This document shows positions 19,637 to 30,804 of a stretch of 64,000 nucleotides of DNA, piece by piece. The stretch spans positions 62,001 through 126,000 of the forward strand of contig CAJQUW010000891.1 in NCBI GenBank assembly GCA_907163375.1. The letters run 5' to 3'. Origin of the DNA: Prostheceraeus crozeri. Lineage: Eukaryota > Platyhelminthes > Polycladida > Euryleptidae. Under the pieces are notes generated by a model that did not search any database, was not told the DNA's origin, and saw only the letters and a program-made list of their open reading frames with translations. The number at the start of each line of letters is the position of its first letter. Position 1 is the first letter of the stretch. The position numbers and the translations under genes were made by a program.

Positions 19637-20090
19637 ATGTCGTTACAAAAATTTTGCTGTTGTTTGAAATCTGCGCTCGAAGGTGAAGGAGCAGAGGGCA
19701 TAGAGGTTGATATCAATTGTGTTAGCCGTTGCTGTGCGAGTAATACGCGTGCAAATCAGAACAAAGACGATGAGTACAGCAGAGAAACTCAGAAAGATTT
19801 ATTACGACTTAGATCACCCCGCAAGTTTCAGTCGTCCGGAGGTTCTAGCTCGTGCAGCAGGTGTGGGAATAGAGAAAGTCAAGAAGTGGTTGAGGAGTCA
19901 ACCGACTTACACTCTTCACAAAAATGTGAGAAAGCGGTTTCCAACGAGAAAATATGTTGTTAACAATATAGATAGTCAATGACAAGCGGACTTGGCTGAC
20001 ATGCAACAGATATCACAGTACAATGATGGCTATAAATACATCTTAACCGTAATAGATATTTTATCTCGCTATGCTTGGGCACGTGCGCTG
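19637..20090 (+). pseudogene. Integrase N-terminal region, copy B (partial)
   Basis: Nearly identical to the start of the copy A integrase: the N-terminal helices (LARAAGVGIEKVKKWLRSQ), the YTLHKNVRKRFP motif and the beginning of the catalytic core are present. The chromodomain is not seen in this copy. Fossil. Confidence 0.75.
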
Positions 20091-20097
20091 AACAAAT

Positions 20098-20690
20098 GTT
20101 TCATGGGATATCCACGTATACAGCGAAGACATATTGGGTGATGATTTGTCTACTTCCATTGACCTTGTAAAAAGAGTTAATTTGAACATTGAAAGCTTGA
20201 AAACGCCATCTGAATTGTGTACGAAGTTAAATGAGTTTGGTGTAGATTACCTCGACGCAGATGAATATTTCTTTTCCTATGAACCACATAAAAAGCGCAT
20301 GGTTCTAAAGGTAGGGAAGAACCATTTTGTCAAGTTCGATAGCGTGTTAACGACCACATTGGGATTCTCAAATCAACTATTTATGAAGGCACATCAATAG
20401 GCGATACAGCCCCATCACTAGAGCGTGATATAAGTAACTTATACGTCTATTGTAACATTATTGAATATACAAGGGTTGGCGACATTGAGGCCCCACTTCT
20501 GCGCACATTTCCTCTCTCATCCGTGAGGAAGCAACTAATCAATCGAGAATTTTTTAACACAATGTATCTACCAATCAGCCGAAATTACATCAATAGAATT
20601 GACTTATCAATTCATGATGACGCAGGAGAAGTAGTACCGTTCTGTGGTGGTGTTGCTGTTTCGACCCTACATATTAGGTCACGAGAATAA
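20098..20690 (+). pseudogene. Penton-like minor capsid protein, copy B (C-terminal part)
   Basis: Matches the C-terminal third of the copy A gene, including LTTTLGFSNQLF, the YVYCNIIEYTRVGD segment and the VPFCGGVAVSTLHIRS close. As in copy A, the LINE begins right after the stop. Fossil. Confidence 0.75.
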
Positions 20691-21969
20691 GGCTGGCTGG
20701 CTGGCTGGATTACCCGACCCCGTCCCGCGGATAGGGGCGTGGCGGAACGCCACGGAGACCGAGGAGGCGGGCAACCCCCCACGGGCGATGCCAAAGATCA
20801 AAAACAGAGCCCGAGGACCCGAAGATAGCCGGTCGGGTAGAAGAGAGGGAGGGACAAGAGCACAGTAAGTGGGGTACATCGTGGTTTACACCACAAACAG
20901 GGCAGTCAGGAGAAGTGGACCTGCCAATCCTGTGAAGATAGGAGTTGAGAAGAAGGCTGTGGCCGTTGCAACGAAGACGTGAGAGCTCACAACGGACAGC
21001 GCGAGGGAGGGACAGCTCCTCAGTTGCTACGCTAGGGACTTGTGAAGAAATCAATGACGAACGAACGGAAGTCCTCCAGGAGTTGAACAGGGAATGACGA
21101 ATGAAGGACTTCAGAGAAGACAGACACTGAGGAGCTGCAGAGGGGAGAGAAGTGCCACTTTTGGCAAGCGCATCTGCAGTATCATTGCCACTGATGTTCG
21201 AGTGACCAGGAAGCCACTGCAATGACACTGAGATCGAGGAAGAGCAGAGGGACGACAAAGAGGACCAGACAGAGTAGACAGACGTGGACAACAGGGGCGA
21301 CGGGGGTGAAGAGAGCACGGTCAGAGCCGAGAGAGAGTCGGACAAGAGAAGAAGAGAGGAAAAGAGACACGAGGAGTGATGGGAAACGGACCAAGAGAGA
21401 GCATGCTGGATTGCAACCATTTCAGCTGTGAAGCTTGAACAGTGCGCACCAGCATGAAAGGAAAGAGAGAAAGTGGAAGAGCATGAAGAACAGTTTATGA
21501 AAACACCCGAGCCACCTGGTCCAAGTCGTCCAATAACGGAGCCGTCAGTCCAGATGGTCAGGTCAGCAACGGGGAGGGAGGAAAGGTGGTCTCGGACCAA
21601 AGCGGTGCGAAGAGGGACTGGGTCGGAACGGGAGCAGGGGGAGGACAGGGCTAGTGACACGGAGAACAGGGGAGGGGACCACGGGGGGAAGGGAGGGCAG
21701 GAGACCAGGAGCTCACGCGGAGAAGAAACAGGTGGAGAAAGTGGATGAGAAGTACAGAAGAAGCGCCACGAAGAGGAACGGACGCGCTTGGGGACAGAAA
21801 GGGTCGCTAGAGAGGACAAGGGAAACGAGGGTGGGAGGCGAAGAGCGCGCTCACAAGAGTAGAGCGACTGAGCAGTGAGGGTCACGGAGAGGGGAGGAAG
21901 TCCAGCTTCCAACAAAAGAAGAGGAATAGGAGTGGTCAAACAGCAGCCAGTGATCGCACGGCACGCGGA
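20691..21969 (-). mobile_element. RNase H-bearing LINE (I-like), copy B
   Basis: 5'-truncated non-LTR retrotransposon on the minus strand with one open frame of 420 residues (21,972 to 20,710). The first ~120 residues look like the end of a reverse transcriptase. An RNase H domain follows with TIWTDGSVIGRL (~140), SSFTAEMVAIQHAL (~182), LLLLSDSLSAL (~210) and WLPGHSNISGNDTADALAKS (~253). A C-terminal Cys/His motif CPVCGVNHDVPHLLCSC follows near 357. An RNase H followed by such a motif suits the I superfamily. The 3' tail is GGCT/AGCC repeats. It separates the penton-like from the pX-like gene without entering either visibly. Confidence 0.85.
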
Positions 21970-22410
21970 CATTTACAGTAGTCCATCATATCAGAGCGGT
22001 TATCCCGTATTTGTTGGAGGAGGCATATTCGGTGCACTAAGACGTATGGTTCTTCCAACGCTCAAAAAGTATGGCGTACCAATCATGAAGCGTGTTGGAA
22101 GCAGGGCTTTAGATTTTGGTGCAAATGTTGCAGCTGATGCGCTTCAAGGTGAATCTATGAAAATGCGCGCGCAGCAATCTGCCATAGACGCATTAGATGA
22201 TTCAACAAAGACGAGACGTACAGTTCGGAAGAAGCGTAGGAAGCCAAGACAAGTTGGATCCGGTCGAGTTACTAAGCAAAGACGCAGGAAAAGTAAAAAG
22301 CCGACTAGAGCAGCACGTTCTAAATCTAGACGTCGAGTGAAAACAAGAAAGCGCAAACGAAATTCCACAGCGACTAGAAGCAAGTCAAAACGAAGGAAGA
22401 CAACACACAT
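21970..22410 (+). CDS. Basic pX-like core protein, copy B
   Basis: Same protein as in copy A (IYSSPSYQSGYPVFVGGG, the amphipathic segment, the basic tail), but its start region adjoins the LINE, so no native start codon context remains. The frame runs on into the element sequence to the right. One visible residue change in the core is S to L (GSRALDFG). Treated as a fossil copy. Confidence 0.6.
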
Positions 22411-23083
22411 ATATATAGAAAATCACACATATATACAAAATCTACAATTTGTTTTTCATGAAACATTTTTTTCAAATCACATATGAGGGGAGGCACATCA
22501 CTTATGTCTGTAATGCCGGTTATCACAATCTTTCCATTATGGAACACATGAACATGATATGGATGCCAGTTAGTCAATTGAGCTGCTGGAAATAACTCCA
22601 CTTCATAAGTTAGATTATGTGATGATGTAACTTTACGGAAGTCATAGTGGTAGTGCAATTCACATAACACGGTCATTGTCTTCACTTTCCAATCAGATAA
22701 TGAATCACCAAGTAAATGTTCCAAAGTAAAGTGCAGATATGAGAGATCACCCTCCATGACCCTTCCAATACATTGGATTGTTCCATTTGGAAAGAATAGG
22801 ATAGTGAGAGATTTATCCTTCCTCTGAATCCTCCATGTTAACATTGAGGGTCTTCCAAGATGTAAGCTCGTTGTCGGCTTCAATCTGCGTTTTATCAGTA
22901 ACCATTGTTTTCGGTTGGGTATATTCCTCTCGATCTCTTGTAGATCGAGTTTTGAGTTTGCTTTTGTAGTTAACATCCGATTTACAACTTCCAACCTTGT
23001 TTGATGTCCTCCATCTTTAATGAATGACGTTATGTGTGGCAGTATCTCCCTTGTAAAGGTTTCCCATGTGACGTCACTGAAAG
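22374..23083 (-). CDS. TATA-binding-protein-like protein, copy B
   Basis: Same TBP-like protein as in copy A, open over its full visible length (to 22,374), with a slightly different C-terminal end. The segment SDVTWETFTREILPHITSF upstream of the TBP-like body is shared with copy A and may be its N-terminal part. Key stretches TILFFPNGTIQCIGRV and HVHVFHNGKIVITGITD are kept, with a few conservative changes (Y to C, Y to H, L to V, K to T), so the second TBP-like lobe is well preserved. It is followed upstream by another minus-strand open region and then by the polymerase gene. Confidence 0.7.
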
Positions 23084-23395
23084 GAAAAATCGATATTCAA
23101 CATCTTCCCGTTTTGGTGAACAGACGTATAGTTTGACTGATGAATCACACTTTATCCATGCCTGGTCATCGAGAGGAATCTTGATCCGAGTCTTATGGTT
23201 GACAATGAGATCAGCGAAGTCTTTCGGTGACGGCAATGAGTCAATACTAATGCAAACGCCACGATGTTTTCGAACACTATTTGCTATTGAATTACGAAAT
23301 GCTATTCTTTTAGAATTTGTTATGTGAACGTTTTGAACGTCACTAAGTTTCCATGTTCTAATGTAATGAGGCATGTTCCGAAAGCTATGTTTCAA
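23030..23395 (-). CDS. Unknown open region upstream of the TBP-like gene, copy B
   Basis: About 121 residues (MKHSFRNMPHYIRTWKLSDV ...), with HRGVCISIDSLPSPKDFADL and KREDVEYRFFLSV. Not recognised. It overlaps the start of the TBP-like region on the same strand and could be an N-terminal extension region or a separate small gene. Copy A has different sequence here, so there is no second copy to test conservation. Confidence 0.35.
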   Translation of the reverse strand: MKHSFRNMPHYIRTWKLSDVQNVHITNSKRIAFRNSIANSVRKHRGVCISIDSLPSPKDFADLIVNHKTRIKIPLDDQAWIKCDSSVKLYVCSPKREDVEYRFFLSVTSHGKPLQGRYCHT

Positions 23396-23429
23396 ATTTA
23401 AGTTTAATGTTTGCTTAAAGATTGTTATT

Positions 23430-23650
23430 ATATTAACCTAACATATCGGAATGATGTTGAGCACAAAGTCTTCACATATCGATTCACATTAGGACTCCCT
23501 ATTTATTAGTAATCATTTCTACATATCGGAAAGATGTAGAAATTTCAATTTTGGTAAGACTACTTATGTATTAGTAAGTGTTGCCAGATGTCGGAAGATG
23601 CAGCAATCGCAAGATGTATTACAAGTGGAATATTGTATTGTTTTTATTTA
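23430..23650. repeat. Short imperfect tandem repeats between polymerase and TBP-like genes
   Basis: Three related words, CATATCGGAATGATGTTG, CATATCGGAAAGATGTAG and AGATGTCGGAAGATGCAG, spaced about 81 and 65 bases, each preceded in two cases by a TATTAGTAA word. They fill the gap between the polymerase 3' end and the 5' side of the TBP-like region, so they may be promoter elements for it. Confidence 0.45.
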
Positions 23651-23658
23651 GACTTATT

Positions 23659-26600
23659 CTACATCACCTGTGACAGGAAGGCATCTCCTTCTCTTCGACG
23701 GTGGAGACCTAGGCTGTAGTGTCCATATGGTAATGATAAATTTTTATCTATCCAACAGCGCTTATCCTCCCAAAGGGACAGACCTCGTTTCCTAAATGAT
23801 TTAGTGCAAACTGTGTGATTTTTTGAATTTATAATTGTCATGTCTTCAATTGCATCGCTCTCACTATAATAGACACTACTATAGTCATTGTGTGTCAATT
23901 TTTTTAACTGCTGCTCTCTGAATTCCTTTAGCGCGCTTGATGCTGTGATTCAGTGTCTAGATATTTCATGGAATACATTTTCGGTTTTAGTAGGATTATT
24001 TTCTCAAGCAACTCTCCTGCACACTCATCCTTAAAACAACCTAATCTAGCTTTGTTTGTGTTTGAGTATAGTCGGTGATGACTGTCATAGCTTGAGGAGT
24101 CAAACTTTTCAACGAAGTATAGCAGTATATCCTCCCGACGGACAGATGGTGAGGTGTATCAACGAAAAAAGAAACTGTCGGTGTCACCTCTACAAAGCCG
24201 TGTTCTATTTATTAGTGGACATCCTTTTAGTGTAATATAATTGGTATACTTCTAGCTTACTATAGTCAAGTACTGCTTGACCAACATCAATCAATTTATT
24301 TAAAACTATAGAAGGTTTATATATTTCCATACCAGCCAGATCGTCATCAAATATCCTATGTTGAACATAGAGAGGATGATTTGATAGCTTTAGCAGCTGT
24401 TTCTCACTGTTGACAAGTTTGACAAGTTGACAAGTTCTTACATTTTCCATTGTTTTACCATATAAAGAATTATTTTTCAATTTATAGAATGACTTTTCGA
24501 AGTCAGTATTTGATTGAGCCCTCTTTTGAGAGTTCATATCAATATACCCTTTTAACCAAGGTTTTTGTGTGAATTTTATGCCACTATGTATCCTTTCGAT
24601 TCTCATGCCCATGGACAAATAGAATTTCAAAATTGAGTAGTGGACTACTTAATTTTCCCTATCAAATTGATGCAGCAGAAGTTTCTTGATCGAAATAAAA
24701 TTTGTATTTGGTCTTATTTTTTCATATAGATTTTTCATATATTCTGAAAGCATTTTCTTCTCAATCATCTGCATTTCTGGAGCTAATGGGAAATCGGCAG
24801 TGTCATCATGAATGGCTGCGGGATACTCTAAATCTAAGTCGAAAACGTAGCCGATTTCACCATCACCATCTATGTTTTGAATATTTTGTTCATTTAAGAA
24901 ATGGTCTATCTCGTTTTCATTCAACCATTTAAAATTTGAGTGGGGTAGATTCCTACGAAGTGAGGAACCGTGAAGGTTATTGACATCGAAGTAGGCCAAG
25001 TGTCGACTTTCATGTGCATTATTTCCTAATTCGGCAATACACGCACTTGCTCTGTAGATATTGGTGACAGTCATTCCCCCTCTTATTCCTCGTTCAAATA
25101 GATTATACATGTTTTCATCCTGTATATACTGCGGAGGATCATTGGAAGAGAAATTTAATGCTGAGATAAAGCTAAGATGTGGAAGACTCACAAAATGTAC
25201 TGGGTGGACTTCATCCTCACGTTTACTCAATGCTCTAAAAACCTCAAATATGTCTGTCAATAATAAAACATCCAATTTTAGATATGCTAGCATGTAGTCA
25301 CCAAATGTGTTACAGTTAAACTCAATCCATGCCTTGTTAGCATGCTCATATTCACTATCGGAACAAAGCTCACGACTAAGGTCATTATAAAATTCTACTT
25401 GTGGCGGCAGACAGTCTTCCGTCAACGTGTTTAAGTTTTTGAAGTATGAATGTGGGAACACTCCTTTCTGATATAGAACATCATCACTCAATTGTGGAAA
25501 TTCTGTCTTTAATGTCTCTACGTGCTCATATGATTGCAAACCCTTAGCTAGTTCACTCAAGGGTGCACTCAAAAATTGATATGAGTCGAAGAATTTAGTT
25601 TAAAGTATACTGTTTTTCCTCTGTATTCATTTACCGGAACACTGGCGGATAAAGTTATATATTTTTCAGCAGTTGCTGCTACAACATCTAATTTCCAAGA
25701 ATTCATTCTTCCAATTGCTTTATAGCAAATTATGTGGCTATCATAGTTTTTGAAATTTAAGGAAAAATATGGGGAGCTCCCGTCTATTTAGTCTCAATCG
25801 GAGATTGCATTTTCTACACAATGTTTGCCTGTATCGTCCGGCGATGTGATCGTGATCACGAACTTTCACGACTTCATCGGTGAATTTAGATTTACATTTG
25901 TTACAACTGTCTGCATTCTCATGTTTTACTTTTTCATCTGCTGTCAATGTAATTGGCCGCCTAGTGGTTGCACATTGGTTGTCATATAAATTTTGAGCTA
26001 CATTTTCCAAGTGATGCAAGAAATTAATAATGCAATTGTCTCCCTCAAAGAGAAAATACTTGTTTTCAAATTTTGATTGAAGGCATTATGCCAAACATGA
26101 TAAGCGCCAATTGCCGCAGGTTAATCTATTTTATTATCGATGTAGCACTCTATATCTGCATAAATTACTAAAGGAGGACTAAATTGATATTCCATGCTAC
26201 TTGTTACTACTTTTAGATCTGTCGGCATTTTTTCTATTTGTGCTTTTCCTCGAATGCAAAACTGGAAGTGTCGTTCTAGTGTTGTGTGGAAATGCCTTCA
26301 TGTTAAGCTCAAATGTCCACTTACTATACGACTTCATATCGTTTCTTGAATAAGGTACTTCATTATAATGTAATATCGATAAAACTGCATATATGAAACA
26401 ATCACTTGCATTTGAATTGACATTAATGACAGCTCTGGAGTTCTTCAATTTCTTTGGTAGAGGAAATGATTGTCCACCTGTCATTATTGGACTTGTTATT
26501 ACATTGAACTCTATATTTTGTACATTATCTATAATCCAATTGCTACCCTTCTTTGTGAAGGCTTCAGTATGATTTATTAGACTATTTAGATGATCCTGAA

Positions 26601-27240
26601 ACCAAGAATCATAGTCATAAATATAGTTTGAGGATGATGAGGTAAAGTGTGCGAGAAAAGCTTCTTCTTCTTGAGGATTAGAACGAACATAACGAATTTG
26701 TGCAATTAGACGAACACGCAGTTGATAACTTGTTAGTAAGTCAGACACTAAATCTGCTAACACGGAACGCATGCTTTCTAAAAATGATCTTATGTCCAAA
26801 GTAGGCGTTGTTGGCGTGATGTCATACACGCGGGCGTGGCCATTGAGTGCGCTTTCGCTAAGACTTATTGTTCCATGGTTTTTATGCACATTCATCTCAG
26901 TACTTGTATTATGCACATTCATATGCTGACAAAATCTACTGATAGAGTTATACGTCCTACCACACCGAGAGCAGTATTGCATAAAGCTTCGCTTATTAGT
27001 TGAAGCGCTGGTTGTTGGCTTGGAAGCGCTTATACTTTGATTATTTGAATTTGTCTCTATTATGCTATCATTCGGTTTATCTTTACATACAAGTTTATGT
27101 CTCTTAAGATTATCCATCCTATTCGTCTTGTATGGACACTTGCTACATTGATGAGTTTTTCCTAACTTGCAAAATTTTTCATGACGTTGCAAATTGCCCA
27201 TGAGAGTAAATACTTTTCCACACTTGGTACAGACAACCAT
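23659..27240 (-). pseudogene. Protein-primed DNA polymerase B (pPolB), copy B
   Basis: Polinton polymerase on the minus strand. From the N-terminus: two C2H2-type zinc fingers (CTKCGKVFTLMGNLQRHEKFC; CSKCPYKTNRMDNLKRH), a SFPLPKKLKNSRAVINVN block, and an endonuclease VII-like Cys/His block with VRDHDHIAGRYRQTLCRKCN (25,741-26,019). Next comes an exonuclease part with MLAYLKLDVLLLTDIFE, then polymerase motifs DVNNLHGSSL, KLKNNSLYGKTMENVR and GDTDSFFF. The closing KRGLSLWEDKRCW with LPYGHYSLG ends the gene at 23,659. It would copy the linear element genome from a protein primer. The region has about five or more breaks. Confidence 0.85.
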
Positions 27241-27270
27241 GATTATTGATGAGGATAATAAATTAACAAG

Positions 27271-27319
27271 CCTTTATATACATCTATCATCCGATGACGT
27301 CAGCGTCATCACTAGCCAA
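27271..27319 (-). promoter_or_regulatory. Polymerase promoter: ATTGG, TGACGTCA and TATATAAAGG
   Basis: Read on the minus strand: ATTGG (27,315-27,319), a CRE-type palindrome TGACGTCA (27,295-27,302) and TATATAAAGG (27,271-27,280), 31 bases before the first polymerase ATG at 27,240. The TATA core is almost the same as at 1,596 and 2,525. Confidence 0.6.
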
Positions 27320-27416
27320 TAGCATGTGTTCCCATCTGATGTAAAGAGAAAACACACACAATTTCAACAATTATTTTTTTTCAAAATAGAAGAAAATAGA
27401 AGTCAAAGTAATGAAG

Positions 27417-29557
27417 TTATAGTTTGACGCATTTAACAATGCCACTATGGTAGAGTTTTAGGTGACTGCAGCTATCACTACAGCCACCCAAATCGTCCAT
27501 CCTTGTTAGGCGCACTTTTCTGATCCCATTTTGGGAACAGTCGAGGTGGACAAGTGTCTCTTTATTGTGCTGTTGACTGGTGGTTACTTGGGAGGCCAAC
27601 AGGAGGTTTGATTGAGTAATATTTCTTAGAGACTCAATCAAACCTCTATTGTCCTCCTTCAACTTCACCTCGCGGGCCTCAACCTCCTTCAGGCGCTCTT
27701 GACAACGACGTAGTTGGATCTCAATGTCATCTTCTATTGTCGCGTCGAGGTCAACATTATACTGCCGCACAGGGAGAGGAGCTGGAGGTGCGGGCACAGC
27801 AGCGTGAGAGGAAGGACCTGCGGCTGGGATCGGAGAGGAAGGAGCTGCGGCTGGGATCGAAGAGGAAGGAGCTGCGGCTGGGATCGAAGAGGAAGGAGCT
27901 GCGGACGATAGGGGACGCACTGGAGATGACGGAGCCAGTGTCATCACCGGTGATAACGGAAGGCGCACACTCCAGCTCGGAGAAGCCCGGATGTGGCTGA
28001 ACGACACCTCCTCCTGAGATGCACACATCGCGGAGTCCTGTAATTGAAAGAAACAATTGTTCATCATCTATTTAACATTTTACCATTGATGAGATACAAA
28101 AGTGAATTTCTCTTACCTTTGGCTGGATTGTGATCTTCTGACCGGATCCAATGTCTCTCTCACGGGGCAACGAGTCATTCTAAAAGATAAATTTATTTAT
28201 TACAAACAAAAACATTAGTAGTAAAGTGAGTTTCGAAACATATTATAATAGAAAATTCTGTACTCATGTAGTTGACCAACTTTGATATTTACATTTGTAA
28301 CAGAATCATCATCTTCATCGGAAGAAGATGTTGGGGAAGAAGTCGCTGACGAAGTTTCAGCGTCCTCATCAGAAGAAGTCGCTGACTAGGTTTCATCGTC
28401 CTCTGATGATGACTCCCGAATTGAATATGGCTTCTCCTCATTATCTTTTACCGACGTACTCGTCGCTGGCGTCGATAGGAAACTTCGGTGTTTCTTGAGG
28501 GACAGCGATCGCACAAGCTGCAGCGAAAAATAAGATAACATGTTCGCAACTCATTGAGAAGCATCCACGTTCTTGGAAATACTTCATGCATTGAGAAATA
28601 TTATTGACAAATAACTAAACAATGACACTTACGGGACTTGTAAGGCACTTCTTCTCCGGTGTAGGCAAACGGGGTGTATACTGTTCACACCTGTAAACAG
28701 CTGAAAAAAAGTTCATATTCAATTTCACATAAAGAGCTAATGAATAACTTTAATACTTACATTTCTCAAGCATTCAGCCGCTTTCTCCTCTTCGAAACTG
28801 ACAGAAGTCTGTTGAGGCAACTCACTCTGAAATGTTGTGACAATGTTGAAATACTTTTTACATGGTAGAATAATTAACGGAGTAAATGTATTGTCACATT
28901 TTTAGAGATAACCTTTTTTGAATTAAGACCTTGGTCTTCTTAGGAGGAGGCGTCTCATCATTATTCTGAAATGTCTAAACAATGTATGTTTTTATGCATA
29001 ATGGACCAATAATTAATTTATTCGGTTTTAGGAAGCTATCTTTTGAAGGTATTATGCAGGATTGACAGCACTCACCTCAAAATCACTTAAAGTGTATCGA
29101 TGAACTCTCGTGGGGGCTTTCTTTGGGACTCGGGACTTGACGGCTTTCTTTATTTCCTTAGGCTCATCCACCTGTGAAAGGACACCTTCCATCGGCCTCT
29201 CCTTGAGAAATAGTCGCTCCAACCTCCTCTTTTCAGCTTTTGAGGTGAGGTTGATGCCCTTCCCTCATTTTGCTGAGCACATGGTGTGTGCTTTGCAATG
29301 AATGCCTAAGAGGCTTCGGTATTTGCCTTTTCATTGCTCCTTTTATAGGACTTACAAGTTAGGCAGTACAGATACGTACAGTCACTTTTGAAGAGGCAGT
29401 TCTTGTGACCGCTCTTATTAGCATGACGAACGGGCAATTGGCATGTTTCACAGAAATGAAAAATTAGGTGCTGTCGTGCAAGACTCTCTTGTCGGACCAT
29501 CTCTATAGAGGAAAAAAATTCGATTATAATTTTATTTCTTGTTAAACGAGAACTCAT
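27417..29557 (-). CDS. Multi-exon gene of unknown function
   Basis: Probable spliced gene on the minus strand. Clear splice signals bound short exons: 29,076-29,171 (donor GAG/GTGAGT), 28,913-28,965, 28,761-28,826 (donor AAAT/GTAAGT), 28,633-28,690, 28,293-28,517, 28,117-28,179 (donor AAAG/GTAAGA) and 28,037-27,417. The last three join in phase zero. A Cys-rich opening (29,306-29,557, FCETCQLPVRHANKSGH with YLYCLTC) may be the first exon. The middle is acidic and Ser-rich. The last exon codes for Pro/Ala/Ser repeats (PSSSIPAAA), then a coiled coil (IQLRRCQERLKEVEAREVK), then a Cys-containing tail. Some exons do not stay open in my model, so it may be decayed. Host gene or element passenger is undecided. 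Confidence 0.5.
27800..27908. repeat. 27-bp coding minisatellite
   Basis: About four copies of a 27-base unit containing GAGGAAGGAGCTGCGGCTGG, inside the last exon of the multi-exon gene. On the minus strand each unit encodes a nine-residue repeat of the type APSSSIPAA. Confidence 0.8.
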
Positions 29558-29566
29558 TTATATATC

Positions 29567-30600
29567 ATCAACAAAACTCTATGAAGTTCTACTTTGATAT
29601 TGAATAAATCTTCGAAAGAATTGAAATCTGAAGATGAAATTGAAACCGAAAGTCGAAAGTTTAATTTTCATTCGAAAACGGTTTGCTCATAAAAAGCGTT
29701 GAAATTTGCAAGTAGCTGACTTGAAATTATTTAATTTCGAAATTAATTTAATGGAATGAAAGTGAAATTTCGAAAATATTAATGAATCCTAAATTTGTTT
29801 AATTAAACAAGCTTGAATTTTATACATCTGTTAGCAGATGACAGACTGAATATGTAAAATGGATGAAGGCTTTATTTAGGTATCTTTTATTTATAAACAA
29901 ACTGTGAAAATCTTGTTGATTCAAATACACTTGCATTTAAACTTGTATATTCATGTCTCTCGCTCAATGACTTAATATAGGATGAAAAATCAAAAAAACA
30001 TGGTTAATAATATAACATACAAAGATCCTATCCTAAAACCCAAGCTTCTATATTTAAAGCTATTTGGTTAAAAGAACTTAATAATGTTTCTACTCCCGAA
30101 TATCCTATGAAGTAGCACAACATGACAATGAAAGTCACTTCAGAATTGTAATATGAATCGGAGGAACGTAGAACGACGTCTGCTGTGGACACTGAATTAT
30201 TTGAAAATGAGTGAAAATTCGTTGTGTGCAACTTCCTTATATATGAAATTGACAAAGCAACTATGAACAAAGACCTTTTGACATCACATCCTGGAATTGG
30301 TACGGTCAAACAAAATTGATAACTCAAACAAGAAATTAAATAGCTGATTGATTTTTAAACTTAGAAATGGAAGTGCCATCAAATGTGTTGAAAGATTTTT
30401 ACATGCAAGCATTGGAGTCAATTCAAAATATCATAAAATGATGGAATGATATATTGCTTGAAATGCTATTATTCAAAGACATATTATCATTTGATTTTAA
30501 AGATATCAGATGCTTGAATTGTTTAAGAAATTGTAAATTTCAAATTGCGCGCCAAATTTCGAAAATTAAAATTTCGCGCCAAAATTTAAATAATCAAATT
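29567..30600. other. AT-rich stretch without recognised gene
   Basis: Low-complexity AT-rich sequence with GAAATYGAAA-type words around 29,590-29,760. Open stretches here (for example 30,028-30,327) show no recognisable domain. Confidence 0.5.
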
Positions 30601-30609
30601 CACTGACGA

Positions 30610-30636
30610 GGGTTAGGGTTAAGGCTAGGGTTAGGG
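30610..30636. repeat. Short telomere-like (TTAGGG) tract
   Basis: GGGTTAGGGTTAAGGCTAGG and then GTTAGGG: four degenerate TTAGGG units, an interstitial telomere-like patch. Confidence 0.6.
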
Positions 30637-30804
30637 AAGCAAGAAGAGTATCTATGGCGGCCAGAACCCATGGGTAAATAAAATTGCGAAGCGCACTCGA
30701 AAATTTATTTAACCTATAATCCGAAAAATTTCGAGGGCGCGAAGCACCTGAGAAATTTTGAGGCCCCCCTCCCTCGCCGTGTATGAACTGTATGAAGTGT
30801 ATGT

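Larger units (their letters stand above)
11979..27250 (+). mobile_element. Polinton/Maverick (adintovirus-like) element, copy B
   Basis: Second copy, same orientation as copy A. Base 11,979 aligns with base 1, so the true left end may be further left. It carries the UBA/RING gene, the small basic protein, the 243-residue protein, ATPase, the conserved Polinton protein, part of the integrase, part of the penton-like gene, the pX-like core protein, the TBP-like gene and, at its right end, a protein-primed DNA polymerase B. It is broken in several places and holds two inserted elements, a Sola-like DNA transposon and an RNase H LINE. No terminal inverted repeat or 6-bp target duplication could be located, so the right limit is set by the polymerase promoter region. 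Confidence 0.88.
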
